Origin: Thermoplasmatota archaeon
GTDB taxonomy: Archaea; Thermoplasmatota; Thermoplasmata; UBA10834
Assembly: GCA_030836605.1 (NCBI GenBank)
Contig: JAUPMC010000064.1
Location: 1-10,145 of the forward strand
Direction: 5' to 3'
Length of the DNA: 10,145 nucleotides
The position numbers and the translations under genes are program-made. Shown one piece after another: positions 1 to 7,030 of this stretch. Position 1 is the first letter of the stretch. The number at the start of each line of letters is the position of its first letter. The notes under the pieces are model-generated. The model ran no database searches. It was not told the DNA's origin and saw only the letters and a program-made list of their open reading frames with translations.

Positions 1-1
1 G

Positions 2-910
2 ATAGAGTACTCCGTGCGGGAGATGCTCGGATTCTCCGCATTCGTCAGCTCCGGGAACAAGGCCGACATCGACGACTCCGACCTGATCGAGCACTTCGCT
101 TCCGATGACAAGACCAGCTGCATCGCGGCGTACATGGAGTCGACCAGGGACGGCCAGGCGTTCTTCGACGCGCTCGCGGAGGCGTCCCTGAAGAAGCCCG
201 TTGTGATACTCAAAGCCGGCAGGACGGAGCGGGGGGCGAAGGCCGCGAGGTCGCACACGGGCGCGCTGGCCGGCTCGGACTCCGCATACGAGGGCGTGTT
301 CCGTCAGACCGGGGTGTACAGGGCGAAGACCATGTACGAGCTCTTCGACGCCGCGCAGGCCCTCGCGAACCAGCCGCCCATGGACGGCGAGGGCATAGCA
401 ATCGTGACGAACGCCGGGGGCATGGGCGTGATCGCCACCGACTTCGCGAACGACCTCGACCTCAAACTGGCGGACCTGACTTCGGAGACGCTCGAGGAGA
501 TAAGGAAGGCCTGCCCGCCCACCTGGAACCCGGGCAACCCGGTGGACATCATCGGGGACGCGGACACCGCCAGGTACGCCAACGTGCTGACTGCGGTCGG
601 GAAGGACCCCGCGGTGAAGGCGATCATGGTCATAGCCGCGCGACAGGCGGCCACGAACCTGTTCCAGATCGCGAAGTGGATAGCCATCACCGCGCGCATC
701 AGCGGCAAGCCGACGGTCGCGTGTTTCGCGGGGATCTTCGACCAGGAGTCGGAGCAGTTCCTGGACTCCCGGGGGATACCGGTCATGTCCGTGCCCGAGC
801 GCGGGATGACCGCGCTCCACGCGCTCTCGGAGAGGGGCAAGTGGCTCAAGAAGAAGGGCGTCGACCTGCCCAAGCGCGCGCCCAACGGCTGGAACGACCT
901 ACCCGAGTAG
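2..910 (+). CDS. ADP-forming acyl/acetyl-CoA synthetase, alpha-type subunit (5' partial)
   Basis: The reading frame is open from the left edge, so the start and the N-terminal CoA-binding Rossmann domain lie mostly outside. The visible ~302 residues match the succinyl-CoA-ligase-like part of NDP-forming acyl-CoA synthetases. A GFSAFVSSGNKADID block opens it, the active-site loop SHTGALAGSD (His codon at 254-256) carries the histidine that is transiently phosphorylated in this family, and VTNAGGMGV and NPVDIIGDA follow. The family converts acyl-CoA + ADP + Pi to acid + CoA + ATP in the cytoplasm. The protein stops at TAG 908-910 with no ATP-grasp (beta) domain after it. Either the enzyme is split, with beta encoded elsewhere, or the ATP-grasp part lies upstream. 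The substrate (acetate, aryl or branched acids) cannot be read from this fragment. The last 12 bp overlap the convergent small gene at 899-1033. The family call is firm; the subunit architecture is inferred. Confidence 0.9.
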   Translation: MEYSVREMLGFSAFVSSGNKADIDDSDLIEHFASDDKTSCIAAYMESTRDGQAFFDALAEASLKKPVVILKAGRTERGAKAARSHTGALAGSDSAYEGVFRQTGVYRAKTMYELFDAAQALANQPPMDGEGIAIVTNAGGMGVIATDFANDLDLKLADLTSETLEEIRKACPPTWNPGNPVDIIGDADTARYANVLTAVGKDPAVKAIMVIAARQAATNLFQIAKWIAITARISGKPTVACFAGIFDQESEQFLDSRGIPVMSVPERGMTALHALSERGKWLKKKGVDLPKRAPNGWNDLPE

Positions 911-1033
911 GTCCATGAGTATCATCGCGTAGCCGATGCCCAGGAACACTAGGCTCGCCCAGAAGGCTATCTGGAACAGCCTCACGAGCTTCGCGCGGTC
1001 GCTCAGGATGTCCGAGATGGACAACCCCGTCAC
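899..1033 (-). CDS. 44-residue single-span membrane protein at the 3' end of the ATP synthase operon (AhaG position)
   Basis: A short gene missed by ordinary length cut-offs. It starts at GTG 1033, overlaps the subunit D stop in a GTGA junction, and ends at TAG 901-899. The product begins MTGLSISDILSDRAK, has a short charged stretch (D8, D12, R13, K15, R18), then about 24 hydrophobic residues (FQIAFWASLVFLGIGYAMIL) and ends MDLLG. This predicts one membrane helix. A GAGGG motif lies 7 nt before the GTG. A TTG at 1024, about 9 nt after GGAGG, is an alternative start. Methanosarcina operons carry an extra small gene, ahaG, after ahaD. The position matches, but I claim no sequence homology. A role as an accessory or assembly peptide of the AO sector is inferred from coupling to the operon and from hydrophobicity. 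It could also be a non-functional spacer ORF, although the membrane-helix composition argues against that. Confidence 0.7.
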   Translation of the reverse strand: MTGLSISDILSDRAKLVRLFQIAFWASLVFLGIGYAMILMDLLG

Positions 1034-1671
1034 GCCTCCGCCCTCTTCTCCGCCTTGCTCTTGATGCGCTTCAGGCGGAATATGTTGTCCCGCTCCATCT
1101 CCTCGAGCCTGAACCTGATGAACCGCTCGGTCTCCTGCAGCTCAGGCAGCACCTTGAACTCGAGCGCGTTGACCCTGCGCTTGGTCCGCTCGATCTCCTC
1201 CAGCAGCTTCTTCATGGTCGTCTCGAGCTCCGCCGCCTTGACCACCGTCTCGACGAGCTTCTCGTAGGCGTCGGTGGCCTCGTCTATCCGGGGCGATGTC
1301 CCTATGACGCCGTAGCCCCGCTCGTCCAGGGGCGCCACGATCTTGGAGGACTTTATCTCCGGCACGACGACGCCCATGAGGTTCCTGCTCTTGAGCTGTA
1401 TCTCCGGGTGCGCCGTCAGCGCGTAGGCCGCGGAGCGGACCGCGATGACGCCGTCGACCGCGCTCGCGATCGCGATCTTCTCCCTGGCCTGGATGTACCG
1501 CTTGGCGATCTCCTGCCTCAGGTCCTTGGCCTCGTCGAGTATCTTGAAGAACTCGAGTATAAGGCCGTCCCTCTTCAGCTTCAGGATCTTGTGGCCGTTC
1601 TTGGTCAGCCTGATCTTCTTGGTGACCTCGAGCAGCTCGGACCTGGTCGGCTGGATCTCCCTGACGGGCAT
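1030..1671 (-). CDS. atpD: A-type ATP synthase subunit D (central rotor stalk)
   Basis: 213 residues, the usual size for V/A-type subunit D. It forms the long antiparallel coiled coil of the rotor shaft inside the A3B3 head and, with F, carries torque to C and the c-ring. The N-terminal PTR at 8-10 and the KLKRDGLILEF block at 31-41 are the family's conserved first helix. The C-terminal helix is marked by TKRRVNALEFKVLPEL around 163-178. Between them is a shorter, less helical segment. The end is rich in Lys, Arg and Glu. The ATG at 1671 lies 6 nt after the subunit B stop, so translation is probably coupled. The stop overlaps the start of the next small gene (GTGA). Identity is clear from sequence and operon position. 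Confidence 0.97.
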   Translation of the reverse strand: MPVREIQPTRSELLEVTKKIRLTKNGHKILKLKRDGLILEFFKILDEAKDLRQEIAKRYIQAREKIAIASAVDGVIAVRSAAYALTAHPEIQLKSRNLMGVVVPEIKSSKIVAPLDERGYGVIGTSPRIDEATDAYEKLVETVVKAAELETTMKKLLEEIERTKRRVNALEFKVLPELQETERFIRFRLEEMERDNIFRLKRIKSKAEKRAEA

Positions 1672-1677
1672 CTGGTC

Positions 1678-3057
1678 TCACTTCTTCCTGTTCATCGGGT
1701 GGTACTTCTCTATGAACTTCCTGTCGATCTTGGTCAGCGCGTCCACGGGCAGCGCGGACAGCAGCTCCCAGCCCAGGTCCAGCGTCTGCTGGATAGACCG
1801 GTCCTCGTCCTTGGTCTGCCGCACGAACCTGTCCTCGAACGCCGCCGCGAAGTCGAGGAACTTGCGGTCCCTCTCGGAGAGCGCCTCCTTGCCCACGATT
1901 GCGACGAGGCCCCTGAGGTCCCTGCCCTCGGCGTAGGCCGCGTAGAGCTGGTCGGACACGGCCCTGTGGTCCTCCCTCGTGTGGCCCGGGCCTATGCCCT
2001 GGCCCATGAGCCTGGACAGGGACCGCTCGACGGCGACGGGCGGGTATATGCCCTGCCTGTGCAGGTCCCTCGACGCCACGATCTGCCCCTCGGTGATGTA
2101 GCCCGTGAGGTCGGGGATCGGGTGCGTGATGTCGTCGCCCGGCATCGAGAGGATCGGGAACTGGGTGATCGATCCTCTCTTGCCCTTGATCCTGCCCGCG
2201 CGCTCGTACAGGCTCGCGAGGTCGGTGTACATGTACCCTGGATACCCGCGCCTCGCGGGCACCTCCTCCCTCGCCGCGCCTATCTGCCTCAGAGCCTCGC
2301 AGTAGTTCGTGAGGTCCGTCAGGATGACGAGCACGTGCATGCCCAGGTCGAACGCCAGGTACTCCGCCGTCGTGAGCGCCAGCTTGGGGGTCAGCAGCCT
2401 CTCGATGGCGGGGTCGTCCGCCAGGTTGAGGAACACGACCGCCTTCTTGAGGGCGCCCGTGCGCTCGAAGTCCTTCATGAAGTACTGGGCCTCCTCGCTC
2501 GTGATGCCCATCGCGGCGAACACGACCGCGAACTCCTCCTTCTCCCCGAGCACCTTCGCCTGCCTGGCGATCTGGAGCGCGATGTCGTTGTGCGGCAGGC
2601 CGGAGCCGGAGAATATCGGGAGCTTCTGGCCCCTGACGAGCGTGTTCATGCCGTCGATGGATGAGATGCCCGTCTGGATGAACTCCTGCGGGTTGTCCCT
2701 CGCGTACGGGTTGATGGCCGCCCCGATGATCTCCAGCCGCTTCTCGGGTATGATCGGCGGGCCCTTGTCGAGCGGGTCCCCGGAGCCGGACAGTATCCTG
2801 CCCAGCATATCCTTCGAGACGGGCATCTTGACCGTCTCGCCCAGGAACTTGACCCCTGACGCGCGGTCGATCCCGCCCGTGCCCTCGAACACCTGGATAA
2901 CGACGACATCGTCGGACGTGTCGAGGACCTGGCCCCTCTTGATCGAACCGTCGGGGAGCGCTATCGACACGAGCTCGCCGTACGCGACGGGCTCTGTCTT
3001 CTCCACGAACACTAGCGGGCCGGCTATCTGGTTGATCGTATGGTACTCCTTGGCCAT
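1678..3057 (-). CDS. atpB: A-type ATP synthase subunit B (non-catalytic nucleotide-binding subunit)
   Basis: 459 residues, full length for the family. B alternates with A in the A3B3 hexamer of the cytoplasmic A1 head and shapes the catalytic sites at the interface. The N-terminal beta-barrel region reads INQIAGPLVFVE, followed by SGSGDPLDKGP around 90-100 and the B signature ISSIDGMNTLVRGQKLPIFS at 131-150. The next residues, GSGLPHN (151-157), stand where a catalytic subunit would have a Walker A loop. No GxxxxGKT is present, as is normal for B. EEVPARRGYPGYMYTDLASL and ISMPGDD-like blocks (here LSMPGDDITHPIPDLTGYIT) follow. The ATG at 3057 lies 3 nt after the subunit A stop, with a GGGGGTG ribosome site inside the end of the A gene. 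Nothing is truncated or unusual. Confidence 0.98.
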   Translation of the reverse strand: MAKEYHTINQIAGPLVFVEKTEPVAYGELVSIALPDGSIKRGQVLDTSDDVVVIQVFEGTGGIDRASGVKFLGETVKMPVSKDMLGRILSGSGDPLDKGPPIIPEKRLEIIGAAINPYARDNPQEFIQTGISSIDGMNTLVRGQKLPIFSGSGLPHNDIALQIARQAKVLGEKEEFAVVFAAMGITSEEAQYFMKDFERTGALKKAVVFLNLADDPAIERLLTPKLALTTAEYLAFDLGMHVLVILTDLTNYCEALRQIGAAREEVPARRGYPGYMYTDLASLYERAGRIKGKRGSITQFPILSMPGDDITHPIPDLTGYITEGQIVASRDLHRQGIYPPVAVERSLSRLMGQGIGPGHTREDHRAVSDQLYAAYAEGRDLRGLVAIVGKEALSERDRKFLDFAAAFEDRFVRQTKDEDRSIQQTLDLGWELLSALPVDALTKIDRKFIEKYHPMNRKK

Positions 3058-3060
3058 GTC

Positions 3061-4797
3061 TCACACCCCCAGTCCGGCGAACTGTCGGTCCATCTCACCC
3101 AGGATGGTCTTCAGGTCCGCGTCTATCGTCTCCTCGAACTTGAGCTTGCCCAGGTCCGCCCTCACCTTGAGCGCGACGATCTTGTCCAGGGGCACCTCGA
3201 GCGAGATGGCCTTCTTGGACAGGTCCGAGAAGCGCCTGATGGCATTCATGTACTCGTACTGTCTCTTGAGCGGGCTGTATGTGTCCACGGCGTGGTACGC
3301 GCTCTGCTGCAGGAAGAACTCGCGTATCATCCTCGCGACCTCGAGCGTCAGCCTCTGCTCCTCGGGGAGCGCGTCCGAGCCGACCAGCTGGACGACCTCC
3401 TGTAGCTCTGATTCCTTCTGGAGCGTCTCCATGGCCCAGAGCCTGAGCGGGGACCAGTCCTCGGCCACGTTACGCCTGTACCACTCCTCGAGCATCGGGC
3501 TGTAGAGGCTGTACGATGTGAGCCAGTTGATGGCCGGGAAGTGCCTCCTCTCCCTGAGCTTCGAGTCGAGGGCCCAGAAGACCTTGACGATCCTGAGCGT
3601 GTTCTGCGTGACCGGCTCGCTGAAGTCTCCGCCCGATGGCGACACCGCCCCGATGACCGATATGGAGCCCGTCGGGCCCGCGAGGGTGTTCACGCGGCCG
3701 CAGCGCTCGTAGAACTCGGACAGCCTGGACGCGAGGTACGCTGGATAGCCCTCCTCGCCCGGCATCTCCTCGAGTCTCGACGATATCTCCCTCATCGCCT
3801 CCGCCCACCTGGATGTCGAGTCGGCCATGAGCGACACGTCGTATCCCATGTCCCTGTAGTACTCAGCGATGGTGATCCCGGTGTACACGGACGCCTCCCT
3901 GGCCGCGACCGGCATGTTGGACGTGTTCGCGATGAGCACTGTCCTGCCCATGAGTGGCTTGCCCGTCTTCGGGTCCTCCAGCTCCGAGAAGGTCGTCAGG
4001 ACCTCGGTCATCTCGTTGCCGCGCTCGCCGCAGCCCACGTAGACCACGATCTGCGCGTCGCTCCACTTCGAGAGCTGCTGCGAGGTGACAGTCTTGCCCG
4101 TGCCGAACCCGCCGGGGATGGCCGCCGTGCCGCCCTTCGCGAGCGGGAAGAGCGTGTCGAGCACGCGCTGGCCCGTCACGAGCGGTATGTCCGGGAGCAG
4201 CTTCTCCAGGTACGGCCTCGGGGACCGCACCGGCCAGTTGTGGGCCAGCTTGATAGCGTGCCCCGTGTCGAGCGAGCCGACCCGCTCCTCGACCGTGAAC
4301 TCACCCTCGGATATGTCGGTGACCTTCCCGTCGACCCCCGGCGGGAGGAGCACCTTGTGGACGATGTTGCCCTCGGGCACCTCGCCCACGACCATGCCGC
4401 CGTGGAGGTCGTCGCCCTTCTTCACGGTCGGCTTGAACTTCCACTTCTTGGACCGGTCCAGGCCCGGGGCGGTGACGCCCCTGGACACGAAGTCGCCCTG
4501 CTTCGCCATGAGCACCGGCAAGGGCCTCTGGACGCCGTCGTAGATGCTGGACAGCAGCCCCGGGCCGAGCTCGACCTGCAGAGGCGCGCCCGTGTCGACG
4601 ACCGCCTCGCCCGGCCTGATGCCGGACGTGTCCTCGTACACCTGGATGACGGTCTTGTCGCCCACGAGCTTGATCACCTCGCCCATCAGCTTTAGCTCGC
4701 CGACCAGCACCACGTCGTACATCCTCGGCGAGACGCCCTCGGCGGTGACCACTGGCCCCGCGACCCTGCTTATCCTTCCACTCTTCCCGCTAGCCAT
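3061..4797 (-). CDS. atpA: A-type ATP synthase catalytic subunit A
   Basis: 578 residues, the normal length without an intein. This is the ATP-synthesising/hydrolysing subunit of the A1 head. The N-terminal barrel starts SGRISRVAGPVVTAEG. The insertion typical of A subunits (about 115-185, with PTVKKGDDLHGGMVVGEVPE) comes next. The P-loop is GGFGTGKT at 229-236, followed by KWSDAQIVVYVGCGERGNEM, in which E258 is the expected catalytic glutamate. Further family blocks are SLMADSTSRWAEAMREISS, EEMPGEEGYPAYLASRL, GAVSPSGGDFSEPVTQNTLR and HFPAINWLTSYSLY. The P-loop departs from the usual archaeal GPFGSGKT by Pro-to-Gly at 230 and Ser-to-Thr at 233. The ATG at 4797 follows GGAGG by about 9 nt and sits 15 nt after the subunit F stop. 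Identity is certain. Confidence 0.99.
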   Translation of the reverse strand: MASGKSGRISRVAGPVVTAEGVSPRMYDVVLVGELKLMGEVIKLVGDKTVIQVYEDTSGIRPGEAVVDTGAPLQVELGPGLLSSIYDGVQRPLPVLMAKQGDFVSRGVTAPGLDRSKKWKFKPTVKKGDDLHGGMVVGEVPEGNIVHKVLLPPGVDGKVTDISEGEFTVEERVGSLDTGHAIKLAHNWPVRSPRPYLEKLLPDIPLVTGQRVLDTLFPLAKGGTAAIPGGFGTGKTVTSQQLSKWSDAQIVVYVGCGERGNEMTEVLTTFSELEDPKTGKPLMGRTVLIANTSNMPVAAREASVYTGITIAEYYRDMGYDVSLMADSTSRWAEAMREISSRLEEMPGEEGYPAYLASRLSEFYERCGRVNTLAGPTGSISVIGAVSPSGGDFSEPVTQNTLRIVKVFWALDSKLRERRHFPAINWLTSYSLYSPMLEEWYRRNVAEDWSPLRLWAMETLQKESELQEVVQLVGSDALPEEQRLTLEVARMIREFFLQQSAYHAVDTYSPLKRQYEYMNAIRRFSDLSKKAISLEVPLDKIVALKVRADLGKLKFEETIDADLKTILGEMDRQFAGLGV

Positions 4798-4812
4798 CCG
4801 TAAACGCCTCCG

Positions 4813-5112
4813 TCACTTGCCCTTGTAAAGGTCGATACCCATCGCCCTTCTGACCTTGTCCCTTATGTCGCCTTCGTCCTCTCCGACGGGGATGACGACC
4901 GGCTCGACGCTGGCCATCAGCCTGTCGCGCAGCTGCTGGGGGAGCTGCTCCAGGTCCTTGGTGTGCACCGCGAGTATGCCGACGCTCCTCTCCTGGACGA
5001 GCCGCGTGATGGTCTCCTGCAGCTTCTCAGGGGGGACCCCGTAGACCTTCTTGATGCCGGCGAGCCTGAAGCCGACGACGAATTCCTCAGACCCAACGAC
5101 CGCTATCTCCAT
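4813..5112 (-). CDS. atpF: A-type ATP synthase subunit F (central stalk)
   Basis: 99 residues, typical for V/A-type subunit F. It binds subunit D in the rotor shaft and is thought to take part in nucleotide-dependent regulation of rotation. The N-terminal Rossmann-like half begins MEIAVVGSEEFVVGFRLAGI. The GFRLAGI block is the hallmark of the family. VGILAVHTKDLEQLP and SVEPVVIPVGEDEG follow, and a basic C-terminal helix (DKVRRAMGIDLYKGK) ends the protein. The ATG at 5112 directly abuts the stop codon of subunit C (TGAATG), implying translational coupling. The short gap to subunit A holds that gene's ribosome site, GGAGGCG. Confidence 0.97.
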   Translation of the reverse strand: MEIAVVGSEEFVVGFRLAGIKKVYGVPPEKLQETITRLVQERSVGILAVHTKDLEQLPQQLRDRLMASVEPVVIPVGEDEGDIRDKVRRAMGIDLYKGK

Positions 5113-6171
5113 TCACATCACCAGCAGTTCCTCTATGACCGCCTTGGGCAGGCCGCTCTCCTTGCCCCGGGCTATGATCCTGATGTTGTCCACTTCCACC
5201 CTCTTGCGGGTCATGTAGTTCACGATCGGGAGCACCGACATGGGGTAGTAGTTCGCGAACTTCTCGCTCGTGCCTATCAACGCCTTGTCCAGGGCTATCG
5301 TGAGCTCCGACAGCCTCCCGTCCGCCTTGAAGCGCTCGAGCGCTGGCTTGATGTCCTCGAACATGGAGGACTTCTCCAGCTCCGACACGGTCGCGTCCGT
5401 GCCCTCGCCCTGGGCCATCGCCCTGAGCTTGTCCGCGCCGAACTCGAGCCCGCCGGGGACCATGTACCTCTGGATGCGCTCCTCGGGTATGCGCGCCGCC
5501 TTGAGCTTCAGGAGGACCTTCAGGTTGGTCACGTCCACCTCACGCCTCACGAAGTCCCTGAGGAGTCCCTCGGCCGTGTTCGTCGGCTCGAGGACCTCCA
5601 GCAGGTCGTAGTATAGCAGCTTCTCGAGGTGGTCCTCCAGGGGCGCGAGCCTCCCGGCGTCGACGACCTCCCTGTGCAGCTCCGGGGTTATCCCGAGCGA
5701 GGCCTGCTTGGCGAGCTCCTCCATGACCTCGTGGACCCCCTCCGCCTCCACCAGCGACTTGAGGTACTCCTCCGAGAACGCGCCCGCCGGCACAAGGGTG
5801 TCCAGCACCTCCTCGGGCCGGGCCTTGGACATCCTCCCTCGGAGTATGGTCTTGACGTTGAACGTGTCCCACCGCCTCAGGTAGTTGCCGATCGTCTCCC
5901 TCAGGTGGCCCGTCGTGAAGCTGAGTATGTCGGAGTAGGTGGCGGCCAGGTTCCTCGTGACCGCGACCTCGACCAGGTTCGCCCCCGAGTACCTCGCCCC
6001 GTACTGCGCCATCTCGTCCTTGTACTGGGTCTCCCCGAGGAAGCGCCCGAGCTCGTGGATGTCCATCACGAGCATCCTGGAGTATGCGTCCTTTGAGAGC
6101 AGGAAGCTCTTCCGCGCCTTGACGCGCGCGCACGCATACGCATAGTTCCCCTTCCCGCCGAACAGACCCAT
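5113..6171 (-). CDS. atpC: A-type ATP synthase subunit C (rotor coupling, AC39/d-like)
   Basis: 352 residues, mostly helical, matching the AC39/subunit C (V-type d) family. It is the funnel-shaped socket between the D/F shaft and the c-ring. The N-terminal YAYACARVKARKSFLLSKDAY and the following MLVMDIHELGRFLGETQY are the recognisable family start. The three repeated helical lobes run to the C-terminus, with VDNIRIIARGKESGLP near the end. I chose ATG 6171 because GGGTGA at 6185-6180, made from the end of subunit E, lies 8 nt before it and matches the archaeal anti-Shine-Dalgarno. ATG 6180 (TGATG overlap with E, adding Met-Cys-Gln) is the alternative but has no properly spaced site. The frame stays open further upstream only as a shadow inside subunit E. 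Confidence 0.96.
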   Translation of the reverse strand: MGLFGGKGNYAYACARVKARKSFLLSKDAYSRMLVMDIHELGRFLGETQYKDEMAQYGARYSGANLVEVAVTRNLAATYSDILSFTTGHLRETIGNYLRRWDTFNVKTILRGRMSKARPEEVLDTLVPAGAFSEEYLKSLVEAEGVHEVMEELAKQASLGITPELHREVVDAGRLAPLEDHLEKLLYYDLLEVLEPTNTAEGLLRDFVRREVDVTNLKVLLKLKAARIPEERIQRYMVPGGLEFGADKLRAMAQGEGTDATVSELEKSSMFEDIKPALERFKADGRLSELTIALDKALIGTSEKFANYYPMSVLPIVNYMTRKRVEVDNIRIIARGKESGLPKAVIEELLVM

Positions 6172-6179
6172 CTGACACA

Positions 6180-6185
6180 TCACCC
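6180..6185 (-). promoter_or_regulatory. Ribosome binding site deciding the subunit C start
   Basis: GGGTGA is formed by the last Gly codon and stop of subunit E and ends 8 nt before ATG 6171. GGTGA is complementary to the archaeal 16S 3' end. This spacing supports 6171 rather than the overlapping ATG at 6180. It is a sequence-based inference. Confidence 0.6.
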
Positions 6186-6737
6186 GAACAGAGCGGAGTA
6201 TATCTCCTGTATCTTCCTGCTCCACACTTCCTCTAGGAGCGTCTCGAAGCGGTAGTCGAGCCTGACGGCGCGGTCCTTGCTCTCGAACACCAGCCCGCCC
6301 CGGCAGTCCATGATGCCGCCGTCGCTGACGCCCGCCGGCATCTTCAGGAGGGCCTTGTCGGCGGTGTTGGAGTACACATAGCACTCCCCGAGCTCCGCCT
6401 TGGCCGCCTTCATCAGGCGAGCGTACATCGCCGAGCGCTTCTCTGCGGGGTAGCTGGCCAACTCCGCGAGCACGAGCGCCTTGACCTCGTCCATCACCTG
6501 CCTCTGGGCGGACAGGAGCGATTTCTTGGACTCCAGCTCCGCGCTGGACAGCTCCTGCTGCTCCATCTGCGAGACCTGGGCGTCCGCGCGCTTGGCCGCC
6601 TTCGCCCTGTGCTCAACTATCTGGGCGTCCGCCTGAGTCACATGCTCGTCTCGCTCCCGCTCACCCTGACGGATTATCTCCTGCTTGCGCTCCTCGCCCG
6701 TCCTGAGGATCTCCTCCACTATCTTCTCCAGGCCCAT
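6180..6737 (-). CDS. atpE: A-type ATP synthase subunit E (peripheral stalk)
   Basis: 185 residues from ATG 6737, the usual size for subunit E. With H it forms the peripheral stalks that hold the A3B3 head still against rotor torque. The N-terminal ~100 residues are a long charged coiled coil starting GLEKIVEEILRTGEERKQ and rich in Glu, Gln, Arg and Ala. The C-terminal globular half contains GGIMDCRGGLVFESKD, the family's GG(I/V) strand region, and ends VWSRKIQEIYSALFG. GTG 6755, in frame, would add six residues (MRSGRA) that do not look like the family start. It is more likely part of the ribosome site GTGAGGAG, which ends 10 nt before ATG 6737. A 51-nt gap separates it from the c-ring gene, the longest in the operon. 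Confidence 0.94.
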   Translation of the reverse strand: MGLEKIVEEILRTGEERKQEIIRQGERERDEHVTQADAQIVEHRAKAAKRADAQVSQMEQQELSSAELESKKSLLSAQRQVMDEVKALVLAELASYPAEKRSAMYARLMKAAKAELGECYVYSNTADKALLKMPAGVSDGGIMDCRGGLVFESKDRAVRLDYRFETLLEEVWSRKIQEIYSALFG

Positions 6738-6788
6738 AGCTCGTCCGCTCCTCACTACCCTCGTCGGGCTGCTCCAGTATGCATTCGC

Positions 6789-7016
6789 CTACGCCTTGCC
6801 GATCAGCATGATGGCGATCACGAACCCGAATATCACGAGAGTCTCGGGAAGGACCATCAACGCCAGGCCCTTGCCGAACATCTTCGGGTTCTCCGCGGTC
6901 GCACCTACAGCTGCCGCACCGATCTGCGACTGGGCAACACCGGTGCCGAGGGCCGCGACGCCTACCGCGATCCCCGCACCGACGAGTGCCAGTCCGGTTC
7001 CTATGTCCATTGCCAT
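6789..7016 (-). CDS. atpK: A-type ATP synthase subunit K (c-ring proteolipid)
   Basis: 75 residues and two membrane helices, a single-hairpin c subunit. Helix 1 is Gly/Ala-rich (TGLALVGAGIAVGVAALGTG). A polar loop with GATAENPKMFGKG follows, and helix 2 has LALMVLPETLVIFGFVIAIM. E58 in PET is the ion-carrying carboxylate. Q29 in helix 1 and T59 are candidate cation ligands as in sodium-binding c-rings, but the aromatic residue five after the glutamate is Phe63 instead of the usual Tyr. The ATG at 7016 has a strong site GGAGGCG (7030-7024) at 7 nt, fitting a subunit needed in many copies. Another Met two codons on (7010) is less well placed. The gene starts 14 nt after the subunit I stop. Confidence 0.96.
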   Translation of the reverse strand: MAMDIGTGLALVGAGIAVGVAALGTGVAQSQIGAAAVGATAENPKMFGKGLALMVLPETLVIFGFVIAIMLIGKA

Positions 7017-7023
7017 TTTCTTT

Positions 7024-7030
7024 CGCCTCC
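7024..7030 (-). promoter_or_regulatory. Strong ribosome binding site of the c-ring gene
   Basis: GGAGGCG is followed by a 7-nt A-rich spacer (AAAGAAA) and ATG 7016. It is one of the better Shine-Dalgarno matches in the operon, and the A-rich spacer stands out in GC-rich DNA. Both would favour high translation of the multi-copy c subunit; this effect is inferred. Confidence 0.65.

Noticed and set aside
1142..3064. A 640-codon minus-strand open frame overlapping subunits B and D
   Set aside because: It runs across two certain genes in another frame and its product is a low-complexity Arg/Gly/Pro/Asp-rich sequence, typical of a GC-rich shadow frame.
6172..6384. A possible N-terminal extension of subunit C
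   Set aside because: The extra residues lie inside subunit E in another frame and do not resemble the family. The ribosome site and family start both support 6171.
6738..6788. A CCC-GACGA-GGG hairpin after the c-ring gene as an intra-operon terminator
   Set aside because: The stem is only 3 bp with no T tract, too weak to support as a feature.
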